Positions 32,165-43,655 are shown, counted from the stretch's first letter. The stretch is 64,000 nt of DNA from Trichobilharzia szidati (GCA_944472155.2 OX235271.1:38924633-38988632); one strand, 5' to 3'. The notes: generated from the letters alone by a model not told the origin. Program-made: numbers and translations.

Positions 32165-33260
32165 GTTAGATATCAATATAGAAAAAGTCCCCATTTAGAC
32201 ATTTAGAAGTCAAAAGGATTCAGCGTAGAAATATTCACTTTTCAGTTAGATCCTCGTCTCCGGTTCTACTCTAATATATATAGCATTTTTATTACAATAC
32301 TTAACAGTTTACCAATCAAGTGGCACTAATATGTTTGTTAACAATAATTAGTCAATGTCAACAAGTCAATGGGTTGATAATAAACGAAGAAAATTAATAC
32401 ACACAATTAAAAGGTAGAAATGGTTACAACAACTGGATTAGATAATGTGTAATTTTAGAAAAATGAAGAGCAACTAAGGGATAAGAGAGTGCTCAAGTTG
32501 CTTGCGCAAGAGACTGTTAGAGAAAAATAAGACGAATTGGATAATGATTGCATGTGATTAAAGGTGAGGTAGTCAAAAAATTCATAAAATAATTTGGACA
32601 ATTATAATTTTTATAATTTTTAAAGGTATAGGGGGAGTGGGGAGCGAAGTAGTCCGGTTTACACATTCATGCAACGATGCCCAAGGTAAGGAAAGTGACT
32701 TTACACATTTCTTCTGAACACAAGCAGGTTTGGCTTCTTCTGGTGGATTCCTATGGTTTCAGCTGTATGTAGAAGGTGAACTCGTAAAGAAAAATTAAGA
32801 TTAGTAGGAATGCGGTAAATAACTTTAAATGCTGTATTGACATCAACATTATGCTCACTACCTACAAGGTGTGCTGAAACAGAGCTACGAATAGATCTTG
32901 TTTGTCTCTTGCTTAACCATACTGGATGATGCTCGAAAATACGATGATTAACCTGCCTAATTGTATGCTCAATGTAGCTGGCTCCGTAGCTGCAGTCAAA
33001 CTGGTATATATTTAGAGTAGAGCTAGAGCTCCTTTTTCGATTGATAATTTAAAGAATTTCGCGATTTCCACCTCACGACCCGTATCGGGGAGGTGTCTGG
33101 TAATAGCGCTACTGTAAGAGTTTGTTCCCTTGAGACATAAACTTTTCGACACATGTTTAGAAAATCAGAGGTGTGCCCTTCTTTTTGTTCTCCCAATGTA
33201 ACTGCTCCCACAGATACAAATAAATTTGTATACACAGTTGGATTTAACATGAGAAGGGTA
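32165..33260 (-). pseudogene. PLE arm, 3' UTR and GIY-YIG relic
   Basis: 32165-32400 matches the palindrome arm at 62930-63139. 32640-33015 encodes, on the minus strand, a degraded GIY-YIG region (LYQFDCSYGASYIEH, then RIFEHHPVWLSK, AHLVGSEHNVDVNTAFKVIYRIP) and a C-terminus. YIG has become YIE. 33020-33260 is a second, diverged PLE fragment (VSVGAVTLGEQKEGH). Joined pieces suggest more than one event. Confidence 0.7.
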
Positions 33261-33299
33261 TATGTCTACTTCTGACTGCACCAAAAGAGCATGTTGTTC

Positions 33300-33715
33300 G
33301 ATGAACGGGAACCAACTCGATTCTCCTCAAGTTTTCCGAAGCAATTTCTATCAAACGCTTGAAATCAGATTCATGTGTTCAGAAAGAAGCAGTTATTAGT
33401 CTTTCCTTGCCTGGCCTGATAACCGGTTGTCTTTATTCTGTCTCTCATTTGATTACATAATCTTTGGCTTTAACCTCACCTTTTTGATATAGTGTAATTT
33501 TGCTTGTCTCTTGTTTCTGTGATTTGAGTTGAAATCAGTATATTTTTACCTAATTTATTAGTCACTCAGCATCTTATGCATCTCTCGTCTTTATTACGTG
33601 ACTCCCGTACCATTGTATGAATACATTTATTTTGTTTAAACTTGAACTGCCTGTTGTTAAAACTATATAATCGCAAATTTTTGAGCACTGTTCACTAATT
33701 GCAGAACCTTCTGTC
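33300..33715 (+). mobile_element. Old PLE C-terminal end and 3' UTR, left part
   Basis: Encodes ISIKRLKSDSCVQKEAVISLSLPG near 33345-33415, then a 3' UTR collinear with 28200-28740. A younger PLE interrupts it at 33727; it resumes at 34806 and ends near 34935 with the hammerhead-like segment seen at 28806. Confidence 0.7.
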
Positions 33716-33726
33716 AACCGATATTA

Positions 33727-34794
33727 TTAGACAGAAGACAAGTAGTTCAGCGAAGAGTCTCTTTTCGGTGAATTCATTTTCATAGCTGTACAAACGATTA
33801 CCCAACAAGATTCGTAGACAAAAACATCAAACAAAAAATCCAAAAGCAAGAAACAGTATCTGTGCCGAAAAAGGTACTTTATATGAACCTCGACTTCAAA
33901 GGAGACCTACTCAGTGACGTCCTTAGAAGGAGAATCTCCACCTCTTTAAGAAGAACTTTCTTTGCGGCAACATTGAGAGTAGTGTTCTCCAGTCGCCTGC
34001 TCATCTGCAGGAGCCCAAAAGACAAGATCCCTCACCTGACCACTCCTATGTGTATATATCAGCTCACATGTTGCTGTGGAGCCAGGTACATCGGTCGTTC
34101 AACGCGTATCCTGTCAAAAAGGGTCAAAGAACACTATCCAGCATGGCTACATAAAGGAAGTAATGGCTGCATAACGAGTGCAATAATAGAACACCTCGTC
34201 AACACTGGTCATTCCATCTCAACAAACGCCTCCTTCAAAGTAATCTACAAAGTGAAGAACAACCTTCCAAAGACAGTACGATTCCGTCTTCTTTGCATCG
34301 CAGAAGCCCTAGCCATTAAGCTAGAGGAACCAGAACTGTGCATACAAAAGAAAATTATTCAACCACTTCTACTCCCATGGTAACAACTGTGTTGATTTGG
34401 CTTAACTTTTCTCTGTTTAATTGTTTGATTTGCCTTAACTTTTGTTTGTATGCTTATTTTTCTACTTAAAACCCCTGTGTAATTCCATATATTTTGTTTC
34501 CATGTACACCCTGAGTACAACTCTTCCACTAAACTATTCATGTTATTACGTAACTCTTCTTTAACAATCATTTGTGACAACTCATCACTTTTGTTACTAC
34601 TCTATTATATCAACATCCAATTCATCTGAACTCACTAATTGTATTTTCGTTTGACAAATTTAATGTACACATACATACAAAACAACCATATATATTTGCG
34701 ATTGTACAGCTATGAAAATGAATTCGCCGAAAAGAGACTCTTCGCTGAACTACTTGTCTTCTGTCTATTAATGTTCCAATAGGAATTTTTCATG
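33727..34794 (+). mobile_element. Compact PLE with inverted arms and TSD
   Basis: Inverted arms at 33737-33805 and about 34700-34768 differ at few positions (TAGACAGAAGACAAGTAG at the left). AACCGATATTA (33716-33726) and AACCGACATTA (34795-34805) form an 11-bp TSD with one mismatch. The body holds only the C-terminal third of the PLE protein. It is inserted in an older PLE 3' UTR. Confidence 0.9.
33806..34383 (+). CDS. PLE linker and GIY-YIG endonuclease, open frame
   Basis: Open for about 190 codons from the left arm boundary to a TAA at 34381-34383. In order: YPTRFVDKN, VLYMNLDFKGDLLSDVL, FFAATLRVVFSSR, the GIY-YIG module MCIYQLTCCCGARYIGRS at 34048-34101 (residues MCIY and RYIGR conserved), KRVKEHYPAW, ITSAIIEHLVNTGHS, FKVIYKV, and the C-terminus EALAIKLEEPELCIQK. 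There is no RT. The first in-frame methionine is late, so no credible start exists; the frame simply enters from the arm. The intact nuclease module suggests a recent copy. It has no autonomous function by itself. Confidence 0.8.
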
Positions 34795-34805
34795 AACCGA
34801 CATTA

Positions 34806-34935
34806 TGTAAAACTTGTGAGTATGTTAAGTCTTTTCTGTACATAAACCTCATAATTTATTTAGGCTGTAAGCAGATGAGGAGAAGCCAACGAAATAAGCA
34901 ATGATGGTACCATATTATTCTGCACAAACCACTGT
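34806..34935 (+). mobile_element. Old PLE 3' UTR, right part
   Basis: Continues the element interrupted at 33726; aligns with 28745-28875. Includes CAGATGAGGAGAAGCC, AACGAAATAAG and TTATTCTGCAC, the hammerhead-like arrangement of the 28806 copy. Confidence 0.6.
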
Positions 34936-35389
34936 TGTTCTTGCTTTATTCAAAATTAGGGATGTTTAACGGTAGCGCAGTCGTCAGCATCTAAGATAAA
35001 ATCACGGACAATTCCTTACACATAGTAACTTACATGGACAAAAATTTCAGTCAAGGTGGTAAAATACTCGTTCCGTTTTAATACACAGAAGTAGTTCTAG
35101 TTTTTATTTTTACTGAAATAATGCACGCAAAAGAAACATGTTCAGACTTAGTTTCTGGCTTTACAAATCAGATTTCTTCCTCAATACTGTCCTCCATTTT
35201 TTATAGTCCACCATTATTCGCTTTAAAGTTAGTGATGCTTTAATCTCTTACAAGCTTTTAAGATTACCTTTCACCGTTCACAGTACTTCAGATTTCCACC
35301 AAATATGTTTTCTGAAGATCACACTCCCTATTTCACTTTATACTTGTCATAAGGTTCAACAAAATAATACGTGCAACTTTTGAATAATT
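34936..35389. other. Unassigned stretch
   Basis: No feature recognised. Confidence 0.35.
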
Positions 35390-35690
35390 ATATTATTATT
35401 GTTTCCTTTAGTTCCTAGAGGAACATAGGGCTTCAGCCAAAAGTCCCCATTGCGTTCGGTTCTCCAACAACGTTTTCATCTGGCTCCACGTCTACCCACA
35501 TGTTTTCATCTCCTCTTCACATCACCTCCTCCATGTCACCCCACGCTCTCACTGACGACCAACTCGCCGCTTCCCATTCGGGTTGCACTAGAGAGAGAGA
35601 CAGAACCTGTCGCGTGATGTCACTTGATGGTGGTCTGTTTTCTCAGAGTATGGCCAATCGAATTCACCTCCATTTCTTCCAGCATATTTG
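35390..35690 (-). mobile_element. RTE 3' end fragment
   Basis: Starts with the (TTA)n-complement tail (TTATTATTGTTTCC) and the AACATAGGGCTTCAGCC block. It covers only the last 300 bp of the RTE family. Confidence 0.85.
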
Positions 35691-35866
35691 AAGATGGATA
35701 GAAAATGCTTTATTTCACACTTGGCAGTCACTGGAGTTAATTAAAGACATAATTAATTTAATTTCAATTTTGATTATAGCTTGATTCCACACCGTTATTT
35801 TGGTAAAAGCATGGAATTTTCAGCATGTGATATCTGTAGCCCAAATTTTGATATCAGGTATGCATC

Positions 35867-36070
35867 GGCAAAGGGTCGAATCCCGGACCATGTGCAAGCT
35901 CGGCGAGAGTCCTGGTGACCAGTGATAGAATTCAGGATACACATTTCGTCATCTAGATGTACCTGCATTCCTAAGTGAGTGATAGTGTTCCAATTTAAGT
36001 TCTAACCCAACTTTTTAAACGCCAAAACCTTGTTTATTAGACCTCTTGAACCACGACAGCCTAATCGGTC
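35867..36070 (-). mobile_element. tRNA-Gly SINE scrap fused to an Sm-alpha-type SINE
   Basis: 35867-35920 is a piece of the tRNA-Gly head (GGGTCGAATCCCGGACC complement). 35921-36070 is a hammerhead SINE with ATCTAGATGA, CGAAATGTGTATCCTGAATTC. Stem II of its ribozyme is deleted, so the boxes are adjacent and it is dead. Confidence 0.6.
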
Positions 36071-36299
36071 GATGTGAAAATCAAAACGGAATTGAAAATT
36101 AATATTTTACTAATTGTTTTTCAAGTGTGTTACAGTTCTACGCCCAGTTGTTTTTCTAACTATGCTATGGAGATGATTCTATCACAGATACCATTACTTT
36201 CAGTATGTAATCAGATTTATTCACTGATGCCACACTAGTAATAAACTGCCACCATTTTGCATTTGAATTAGGGAATGATAAATATGACCATTTGAATTT

Positions 36300-36475
36300 T
36301 CAAGTTGTAACAATAGAGTGCCAAACATGGAAGCCAAGGTATATTTTCTAGTGATCAAACCGCTATTTATGTATATACAGTTTTATATTCTCCAACCTTT
36401 AACTGAGTGTATGATTTTGGTTTACATTAAATGACATGAAATAGAATGTTCAAATACATATACAGTATTCTGTTG
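36300..36475 (+). repeat. Dispersed repeat X, second copy, left part
   Basis: Matches 14616-14785. The rest (37165-37245) lies beyond an RTE insertion. Confidence 0.5.
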
Positions 36476-37065
36476 TTCGGGAAAGCAAGACAAGCTTTCA
36501 CTACTCCCAAGTCTGTGTGGAGGTCAACAACACTACTCAGCATCAAAAATAAGATCCGGATTTTCAACTCCAATGTGAAGTCAGTGCTACCCACCATACG
36601 GATCAGAGACTTGGCCAGCGCGTCCTAAAGAGCATCTCAAACAAACTACAGACCTTCATTAACAGTTGCCTTCGCTCAATATTCAAGATCAGATGACCGG
36701 CCAGAAAAGATTAACAACAGAGATATCTGGCAATAAGCGAACCAACTCAGCAGGAACCGATTGTGAAACAAATAGGCAGGAAGGAATGGAGATGGATTGG
36801 CTAGCCATACTCTGAGGAAACCATCGAGTGACGTCATTAGACAAGCCATTACTCGAGTGGAACCCGAAAGGGAAGCGGCGAGTTGGTCGTCAGTGCAAGG
36901 GTGACTTGGAGGAGGTCATGTGAAGAGGAGATGAAAACGTGTGGGCAGACATGGAGCCAAGTGAAGACTCTATCAGAGAACCGAACGTAATGAAGACGCA
37001 CGGCTGAAGCCCTATGTTCCTCTAGGAATTAAAGGAAACGATAATATAATACAATAATAATAATA
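36476..37065 (+). mobile_element. RTE 5'-truncated insertion with 9-bp TSD
   Basis: ATTCTGTTG at 36467-36475 is repeated at 37066-37074. Begins in GKARQAFTTPKSVWRS and ends AAAGGAAACGATAAT plus repeats. Frames are broken; only the RT C-terminal part is present. Confidence 0.85.
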
Positions 37066-37490
37066 ATTCTGTTGCTAACTCAGTACTGAACTGTGTAAAA
37101 AGTGGTCTTTCTTTAACAGCAAATAGAACGTTAAAATATACGTAGTATAATATTTCAAACTCAGTATTGAACTGTGAGAATATATGAGAATCGTATTCTG
37201 TTGGAACACATTGTCTGTATTATACCATCACAAGGTGACTAGAACACTTTTTTTACATTACCGAAGGTCTATATCTATCTGTCTTTCATCAAAGAAAACT
37301 TTCTTTTTAATCATCTTTAACTTGTCAGTTTAACGACACATGCTTTTCTGGTAGGCTTCTATTTCCCTTTTAAATAAATGAACCTGTGAAGCGTGTGGAC
37401 TTTGATAGTGAGTTAAGCGAGGCTATCTTTCTGTAGACTCAATTCATAACAGGTGTAGATTTATATTTGACACATAAAATTCACTAGATC
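37066..37490. other. Flank with remainder of repeat X
   Basis: 37165-37245 resumes repeat X (ATTCTGTTGGAACACATTGT). The remainder is unassigned. Confidence 0.45.
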
Positions 37491-38095
37491 GGGGAAGCAA
37501 GGCAAGCTTTCATTACTCTCAAGTCTGTGTAGAGGTCAACAGAACTCAGCATGAAAAATAAGATACGGATTTTCAACTCCAATGTGAAGTCAGTGCTGCT
37601 TATTATACGGATCAGAGACTTGGCGTCGCGTCACAAAGGGCAATTCAAACAAACTACAGACCTTCATCAACAGCCGTCTTCGCTCAATACTACTCAAGAT
37701 CAAATGGCTGACCAGAAAAGATCAGCAACAGGGAGGGATCCCTGACAATGAGCGAACCAACCCAACAGGAACTGATCGTGCAAAAAATATTCAGGAAGAA
37801 ATGGAGGTGGATTGACTGGCCATACTCTGAGAAGACAAACCACCATCAAGTGACATTACACACCAGGCTGTCTCTCTCTCGAGGGGAACCCGAATGGGAA
37901 GTGGCGGGTTAGTTGGTCATCAGTGGGAGGGTGGGGTGACATGTAGGAGGAGGTGATGTGAAGAGGAGATGAAAGCATGTGGGTAGACGTGGAGCCAGAT
38001 GAAAACGTTGGTGGAGAACCGAAGGCAATGGGGGCGTTCGGCTGAAGCCCTATGTTCCTCTAGGAACTAAAGGAGACGATGATAAATAATTAATT
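37491..38095 (+). mobile_element. RTE 3' fragment
   Basis: 5'-truncated copy, GKARQAFITLKSV through MKNKIRIFNSNVKSVLL to a GGAGACGATGATAAATAAT tail. Same subfamily as 7745-8312. Confidence 0.85.
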
Positions 38096-38159
38096 AGTAA
38101 TCCAACTCATTTATAATTTATAGCTCATCTGTTTTCACTATCTTGATAAAACAAATCAG

Positions 38160-38730
38160 TCACCTATTTTCTCATACCCGAGTAGCATGCTTTCAGCTAC
38201 AAACGGTACGGGTGACGATGTCAAATGCGGTCATGGTCTGGAAAGCAACAGCGATCTTAAGCATTCACTCAGCGCAACAGAACAGCATCCGAACTTTTAA
38301 CACCAATTTCATATCATTTCTTCTACATGGTTCAGACATGTGGTGGATTATTGGAAGCACTTCTAACAGGCTGCAGACTTTCATCAACGGGTGCCTTCCG
38401 TCAATATGGAAGATCACATTGCCAGGAATAAAGGATAAACAACAAAGCATCCTCACAGAAGAGCAGCCAGCTAGACGATTGCCTAACAAAAACATCAAGG
38501 GAAATGGAGATAGACTCGACACAGGCTAACAGGCAACCTGTCGAGTAGAACGCTAATAGGAAGCGATGAATTACGCCTTGGTCCGAAGATTACAGAGAAA
38601 AGATTACTTGAAGAGGAAGTGAAGTCTTATGGGTAGACTTGAAGCCAGTTGAAAGTGACGGTAGAGAAATGAGCGGAATGGAAATGTGTTCCATTTGGAG
38701 CTCAAGGAATGAATAACAGTAATCCGTCTT
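38160..38730 (+). pseudogene. Older RTE C-terminal relic
   Basis: The frame 38143-38529 contains SIRTFNTNFISFLLHGSDMW, NRLQTFINGCLPSIWKI and NKNIKGNGDRL, recognisable but diverged versions of the RTE RT C-terminal region. It ends AGCTCAAGGAATGAATAACAG. More diverged than its neighbours. Confidence 0.7.
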
Positions 38731-39065
38731 TTATTAGTTTACTTCTCTGTAATGAATTTATCATTGATATGTTAAACATCTGAAAACTTTTCAAAAATTT
38801 CATTCGAAAAACCAATGAATAAGTAAATTATCGACCTAGTGTTGGCTATCTACTTAGCTTAGACCTTTTGATGTTTTATTTTACTGTGTAAATACGTTTA
38901 ACCCTGTTTGCTAAAAATCAAACCAACATAGGACTGAGATGTAGGGGGATTAGAAGAAATACTGAGATATGGCATTCATATCTGCAAAAATGAGGTGATT
39001 CTACAAAAAGGCGTCGCAAGGTGAGAAAAAATGGTACATAATATAAATGCAACACTTTTATTTTT
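38731..39065. other. Unassigned stretch
   Basis: Nothing recognised. Confidence 0.35.
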
Positions 39066-39750
39066 GTTATCGTTATTACTATCATTCGTCCCTTGGGTTC
39101 CAAGTATAACACTGGGCTTCAGCGGCACATCATCTATTTCACTTTATTCTATACTGTCTTCTTTAATAATAATAATAATAATTTGCTTTATTCCAAAACA
39201 ATACTGGTGATACGGAATGGAATTCTCAGCAATTTTACTACAGTATTGCATCCAGTTAGTACATTATCAATAAATAGAATTCTGCATAGATAAAGGAAAT
39301 CTCAGTTCATTATTACAACAACACATTGGCATGTCGGTAGCAAAGGTGAAGCTGAACAGCGTTTGAAGGTGTCAGAAAAGTAGGTGCTATCATATTTATT
39401 GGCGTAAGCGGAAGAAAGAAACAAAGCAGCACATAACGGAAAAAAGGAGAAAAAGAGAGAGAGAAAAGGAAAAGAAAGAGAGAAAATGTTGTACCTATAA
39501 ATGATGTGAGTTGGAAAGACGAGGTCCAGTTGTTCTATCGACTATTTAATGAATTATAGTTAGTTAGCTCTACAATCATCCAGAACTCATCTCCTCTTCA
39601 CAAGTTCTCCTCTAAGTCACCTTCAAACGCACACCCATCTGGTCGCTTTGTATTTGGGTTCCATTCGAAGACCTCGCTAGCGTTTGATGTTACGCAATGC
39701 TCTCCTTAGTGTATGTCCGGCCCATCATTAATTCATTCCAAAGGTGGCCT
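39066..39750 (-). mobile_element. RTE 3' relic interrupted by another element
   Basis: 39066-39155 and 39590-39750 are minus-strand RTE 3' sequence (CACTGGGCTTCAGC; then CATCTCCTCTTCACAAG and GGGTTCCATTCGAAGACC). The break is filled by 39160-39590. Confidence 0.7.
39160..39590 (-). mobile_element. Second non-LTR family, 3' end insertion
   Basis: Minus strand ends TTTTGGAATAAAGCAAATTA then TTA repeats. The 3' UTR matches 60440-60517 and 13680-13800. It interrupts the RTE relic at 39066-39750. A purine-rich GAGA tract is at 39440-39490. Confidence 0.65.
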
Positions 39751-40316
39751 CTTTCTATACATCATTTAATTTGCACTTTACCCTGTTTTTTGAAATGAAG
39801 ACGTATTATTGCATATTGTCTATGCATGTCCTTCTCTCCGTGTACAACCAACTTGTTTATTCTGATGTTTTTTAACTGACTCAAAGTGTGAGAACTGAAT
39901 AATGAGAAATATCCAATACAGACATGGTAATAGGAACAAAAGTCCAGCGAAAAAAAACTATTTCCTCTTTTACATGAATTTACGCGACTATACCAGTTTA
40001 ACGAATAATCGATGTCTAGATAAGATCTTGAAGGTAAAGAATCATGTACAATGACGTTGAACATCGATCAAGTAGGAAATCATTTATCAGTGTATTCATC
40101 TGTCTTACCTAAAAGGGAATATGCTGGTAAATATTCGTTTTGATTTCGCCCTAAAAGTTTTATTCGCCTTTTGTTTAAATATACAAGAAAGCCTATTTCG
40201 TAGTGGCAGGATCCATAGACATCTATATTTGATATCTTAATTACACCAGGATACCTTTTTATCTACCTTCAAAGCTTCCATAGGTCTTTCAGAGCTTTCT
40301 AGAAGGCATGCATACG
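39751..40316. other. Unassigned stretch
   Basis: No feature recognised. Confidence 0.35.
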
Positions 40317-40328
40317 AGGGAATTACAC

Positions 40329-40816
40329 ATTTTTGATTGAACACTAGTCAGTAACTAGTGTGATGTGTCTAGTCGTCTGTTTGGTGTAGACTGAATTCTA
40401 TCAGTCAAGTTTGCAATGTAGCCACTGTGGTAGGTGGCTCGCCATCATGGTGCACTGTGAATTGTTGGTATTAGATGGTTGGAGGCAATCGGCAACAAGA
40501 AGCCTTGTTTGACCTAGGTTTCATGCTAGTTGGTACTCACCAGTCAGCAAGGCGTATCTGCAGTCACCTTGAAGGAATTCATGTCCCTTCTGAGACTCGC
40601 ACCCGCGTCACACATTGCTGCAGACAGAGACTCAGTGGTAACGTCTCTGACTGTAATACTGCACTGGGTGACACGGGTTCGAATCTCAAAAGGGACATGA
40701 ATTCTTTCAAGGTGATTGCAGATATGCCTTGCTGGGTGGTGAGTGCCAGCTAGCACGAAATCCAGTTCAAGAAAGGCTTCCTGTGTCCGATTGCCTCCAA
40801 CCATCTAATACCAACA
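40329..40816 (-). mobile_element. tRNA-Cys SINE, foldback form, with 12-bp TSD
   Basis: AGGGAATTACAC (40317-40328) and AGGGAATTCCAC (40817-40828) flank the unit. A minus-strand copy (tail at 40329, B-box complement GCGTCAC near 40605) joins inside the tRNA region at about 40628 to a plus-strand copy (TCAGTGGTAACG, GGGTTCGAATC). The plus copy ends at CCATCTAATACC, the same outer boundary as at 27113. Confidence 0.9.
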
Positions 40817-40828
40817 AGGGAATTCCAC

Positions 40829-41334
40829 CGGGAAATTAACCAGATTTCTGTAAAAAGAAATAGTTTGCACCTAAATGTCAATCTGCTGACCGCTAATAAT
40901 TAGTTGTGGAATAAATTCTATAAAGTTTTAACAAGAAATTTTAATAACACAGTCCAATAATTGGGGTGTGAAAACAGGCATTCACCGAGAGTACTATGTT
41001 GTACTGACCGGGCCTGGAATACCAAGCAAATCAAAAAATAATATTGTTGTGTTGGCTTCCCACTCACTTCCTTTTTTCTAAATAAAAGATCAATGGGGGC
41101 AAATGTTATGGTATGAATACTCTGACTGACTTTACACAGTGAAAGTTCACCTCAAAATATGTACTTTGAAAATAACTCATAACATTCACATGAATTAACT
41201 GGCTGTAATCTTTTCAATATTTTTTGTACGATATCAGACCACTACTTTCAACTCTCACCCACAGTTAGGATTATCGCTGAACTAACCTTTCAGAAAAAGA
41301 AAACCATTTTGCAAAGCTAGCAGATTTCATTATT
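40829..41334. other. Unassigned stretch
   Basis: Nothing recognised. Confidence 0.35.
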
Positions 41335-41510
41335 TTGGCTGATGGTAACCAGCAGTGGAGTCTAGGACATATTAGATGGACATACCTGTATTTCCAGCGA
41401 GTGAGTGGTGTTCTCAGTGAGAAATGATTCCAGCACGCTTGCGTTTCAAATACTACCGAAGCTTTATCCTTCAGATCACTGGGTCGTTTCTTATGCAGCG
41501 GGAGTTAGTT
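41335..41510 (-). mobile_element. Sm-alpha-type SINE with ribozyme core deleted
   Basis: Minus-strand match to 29761-29945; the segment around 41360-41390 keeps stem I (GTCCTAGACTCC) but lacks most of the catalytic core. Confidence 0.6.
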
Positions 41511-41543
41511 ATCATTATTGTTTAAGTTAATTCACCTTTTTTT

Positions 41544-41890
41544 GATTTGACACTAGTAACTAGTGTGATGCGTCTAGTCCTCTCTTTGGTGCAGACTGAA
41601 ACCTATCAGTCAGGTTGTAATGTGGCCACCATTCTAGGTAGCTCGCCATCACGGTGTACATTGTTTGTGATGATATTAGATGGTTGGAGGAAATCGGACA
41701 CAGGAAGCCTTGTTTCACCTAGCTTTCTTGCTAGTCGGAACTCGTCAGCAAGGCGTATCTGCAACCTTGAAGGAACTCATGTCCCTCCTGAGATTCGAAC
41801 CCGCGTCACCCAGTGCCGTCTGCAGTCAGAGACGTTACCACTGAGCTATTCGCGCTGGCTCGTGATTGACCTCCTGTAGGACTGTAGTGA
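41544..41890 (-). mobile_element. tRNA-Cys SINE, full single copy
   Basis: Best single-orientation copy. On the minus strand: leader TCCTACAGGAGGTCAATCAC, A box TAGCTCAGTGG (41836-41846), tRNA-Cys-like CTCTGACTGCAGAC, B box GGGTTCGAATCTC. The body (Q) ends CCATCTAATATCATC, and a 3' segment (Z) ends in the hairpin ACACTAGTTACTAGTGT and TCAAATCAAAA. It defines the family. Confidence 0.88.
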
Positions 41891-41892
41891 GT

Positions 41893-42152
41893 ATTTTGAT
41901 TTGACACTAGTAACTAGTTTGATGTGTCTAGTCCTCTCTTTGGTGCACCAATCGCGAGCCCGAATAGCTCAGTGGTAACGTCTCTGACTGCAGATGGCAC
42001 TGGGTGACGAGGGTTCGAATCTCAGAAGGAGGGAAATGAGTTCCTTCAAGGTGATTGCAGATATACCTTGCTGGGTGGTGAGTTCCAACTAGCCCGAAAC
42101 CTAGGTGAAGCAAGGCTTCCTGTGGCCTATTGCCTCCAACCATCTAATATCA
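41893..42152 (-). mobile_element. tRNA-Cys SINE, foldback form
   Basis: Short minus-strand tail (41893-41945) joined to a plus-strand head and body (41946-42152) that again stops at CCATCTAATATCATC. It abuts the full copy to its left. Confidence 0.8.
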
Positions 42153-42429
42153 TCATTAATTCGCCTTTCCCTTCGGTAGATTATACTGGATCACAATGCT
42201 TACTCCCTGCTATGTCGAATACTAGTAAAGTCGCTTCTATGCTATCAACACCAGCCAGGATAACCTTCAAACATCGTTGAAAGTCTTCGTACTCTTAGTG
42301 GGAATGTCAACAACAGAGACCTAAAACATTTCGGTCCAACATAGTCAGCCAACGATAAAATACAAAATTGAGCTGAAAACAAATAATAACTGATATCCGT
42401 CACATAAGAGGCGGCCCTACTGTTCTGGG
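42153..42429. other. Unassigned stretch
   Basis: No feature recognised. Confidence 0.35.
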
Positions 42430-42575
42430 AGATAATGCTTCAGCGTCTGAGACAATGGATGCAGAGTTTAAGTCTCAATAGGAAAGTCACCATTCACTGG
42501 AAATGTATGTGTGTGTAGCTGATGACGACTCCCAAAATGGATGCAATATGTATCCTGGATTCCGCTTGTTGATTT
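42430..42575 (+). mobile_element. Sm-alpha-type hammerhead SINE
   Basis: Contains GTAGCTGATGACGACTCCC, GCAATATG (GAAA expected) and GTATCCTGGATTCCGCTTG. The second core box is mutated. The 5' pol III part is poorly conserved. Confidence 0.65.
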
Positions 42576-42679
42576 TTAGACACCATCAAAGAGTTTGTAC
42601 TACGAGCTGACATGTCAAATGAGACTGTGCATTTAGCGATTTAACATGATCAATATTAACAAGAAAGGAAGATTAATTT

Positions 42680-43655
42680 AGCCAATGATTTTCTTGATTG
42701 CAGTAGATTGGATAAGGCTACAAACAGCGGGCAATGAGGAAACAGGCATAAAATGTACTCACACAAAAAGAGAACTTGGAGGATCTGGAGTTCGCCGATG
42801 ATGACATATGTCTGATTTCCCACAAACTGGAAGATATGCAAGCGAAAAGCAACAAGTTGGCAGAAGAAGCATCCAGAGAAGATAGGACTTTAGGTGAATA
42901 TAGAGAAAACAGAGGTGATGAAGATTCCTGGGCAACACCAACAGCAGCAACAGACAACAATCAGCATAAATGGGAGGAACCTGAAAGAAACAACCTCTTT
43001 TACCTACCTGGGAAGCATCGTTTCAACTACAGGCCGACAGAACCGACGAGGATATCAAAGCTAGGATCGGAAAAGCAAGACAAGCTTTCACTACTCTCAA
43101 GTCTGTGTGGAGGTCAACAGCACTCAGCATGAAAATGACAATAAGATCCGGATTTCCAACTCCAATGTGAAGTCAGTGCTACTCAATATACGGATCAGAG
43201 ACTTGGTCAGCGCGTCATGAAGAGCATCTCAAACAAACTACAAACCTTCATCAACAGTTGTCTTCGCTCAATACTCAAGATCAGATGGCCAGCTAGAAAA
43301 GATCAGCAACAGAGATCTCTGGCAATGAGCGAACCAACTCAGCAGGAACCGATTGTGAAACAAATAAGCAGGAAGAAATGGAGATGGATTGGCTGGCCAT
43401 ACTCGGAGGAAACAAACCATCAAGTGATATCACTAGACAAGCCATTGATCGAGTGGAACCCGAAAGGGAAGCGGCGAGTTGGTCGTCAGTGCGAAGGTGG
43501 GGTGACTTGGAGGAGGTCATGTGAAAAGGAGATGAAAGCATGTGGAAAGACTTGGAGCCAGGTGAAGACTGTAGCAGATAACCGAACGTAATGGAGACGC
43601 ATGGCTGAAGCCTTATGTTCCTCTAGGAATTAAAGGAAACAATAATAATATAATA
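42680..43655 (+). pseudogene. RTE RT C-terminal half
   Basis: Begins in FLIAVDWI (42689-42712) and reads LEDLEFADDDICLISHKLED (42776-42835), in which the catalytic FADDD is intact. Then LGSIVSTTG in a second frame, KIRIFNSNVKSV-like, FINSCLRSILKIRWPARKDQQQ, KKWRWIGW and a GGAAACAATAAT tail. Frames 42776-43132 and 43217-43591 are separated by shifts. One of the better conserved copies. Confidence 0.85.

Noticed and set aside
35795..35850. Further copy of the second non-LTR 3' end
   Set aside because: Only about 45 bases resemble it (GCATGGAATTTTCAGCA), too short to support.
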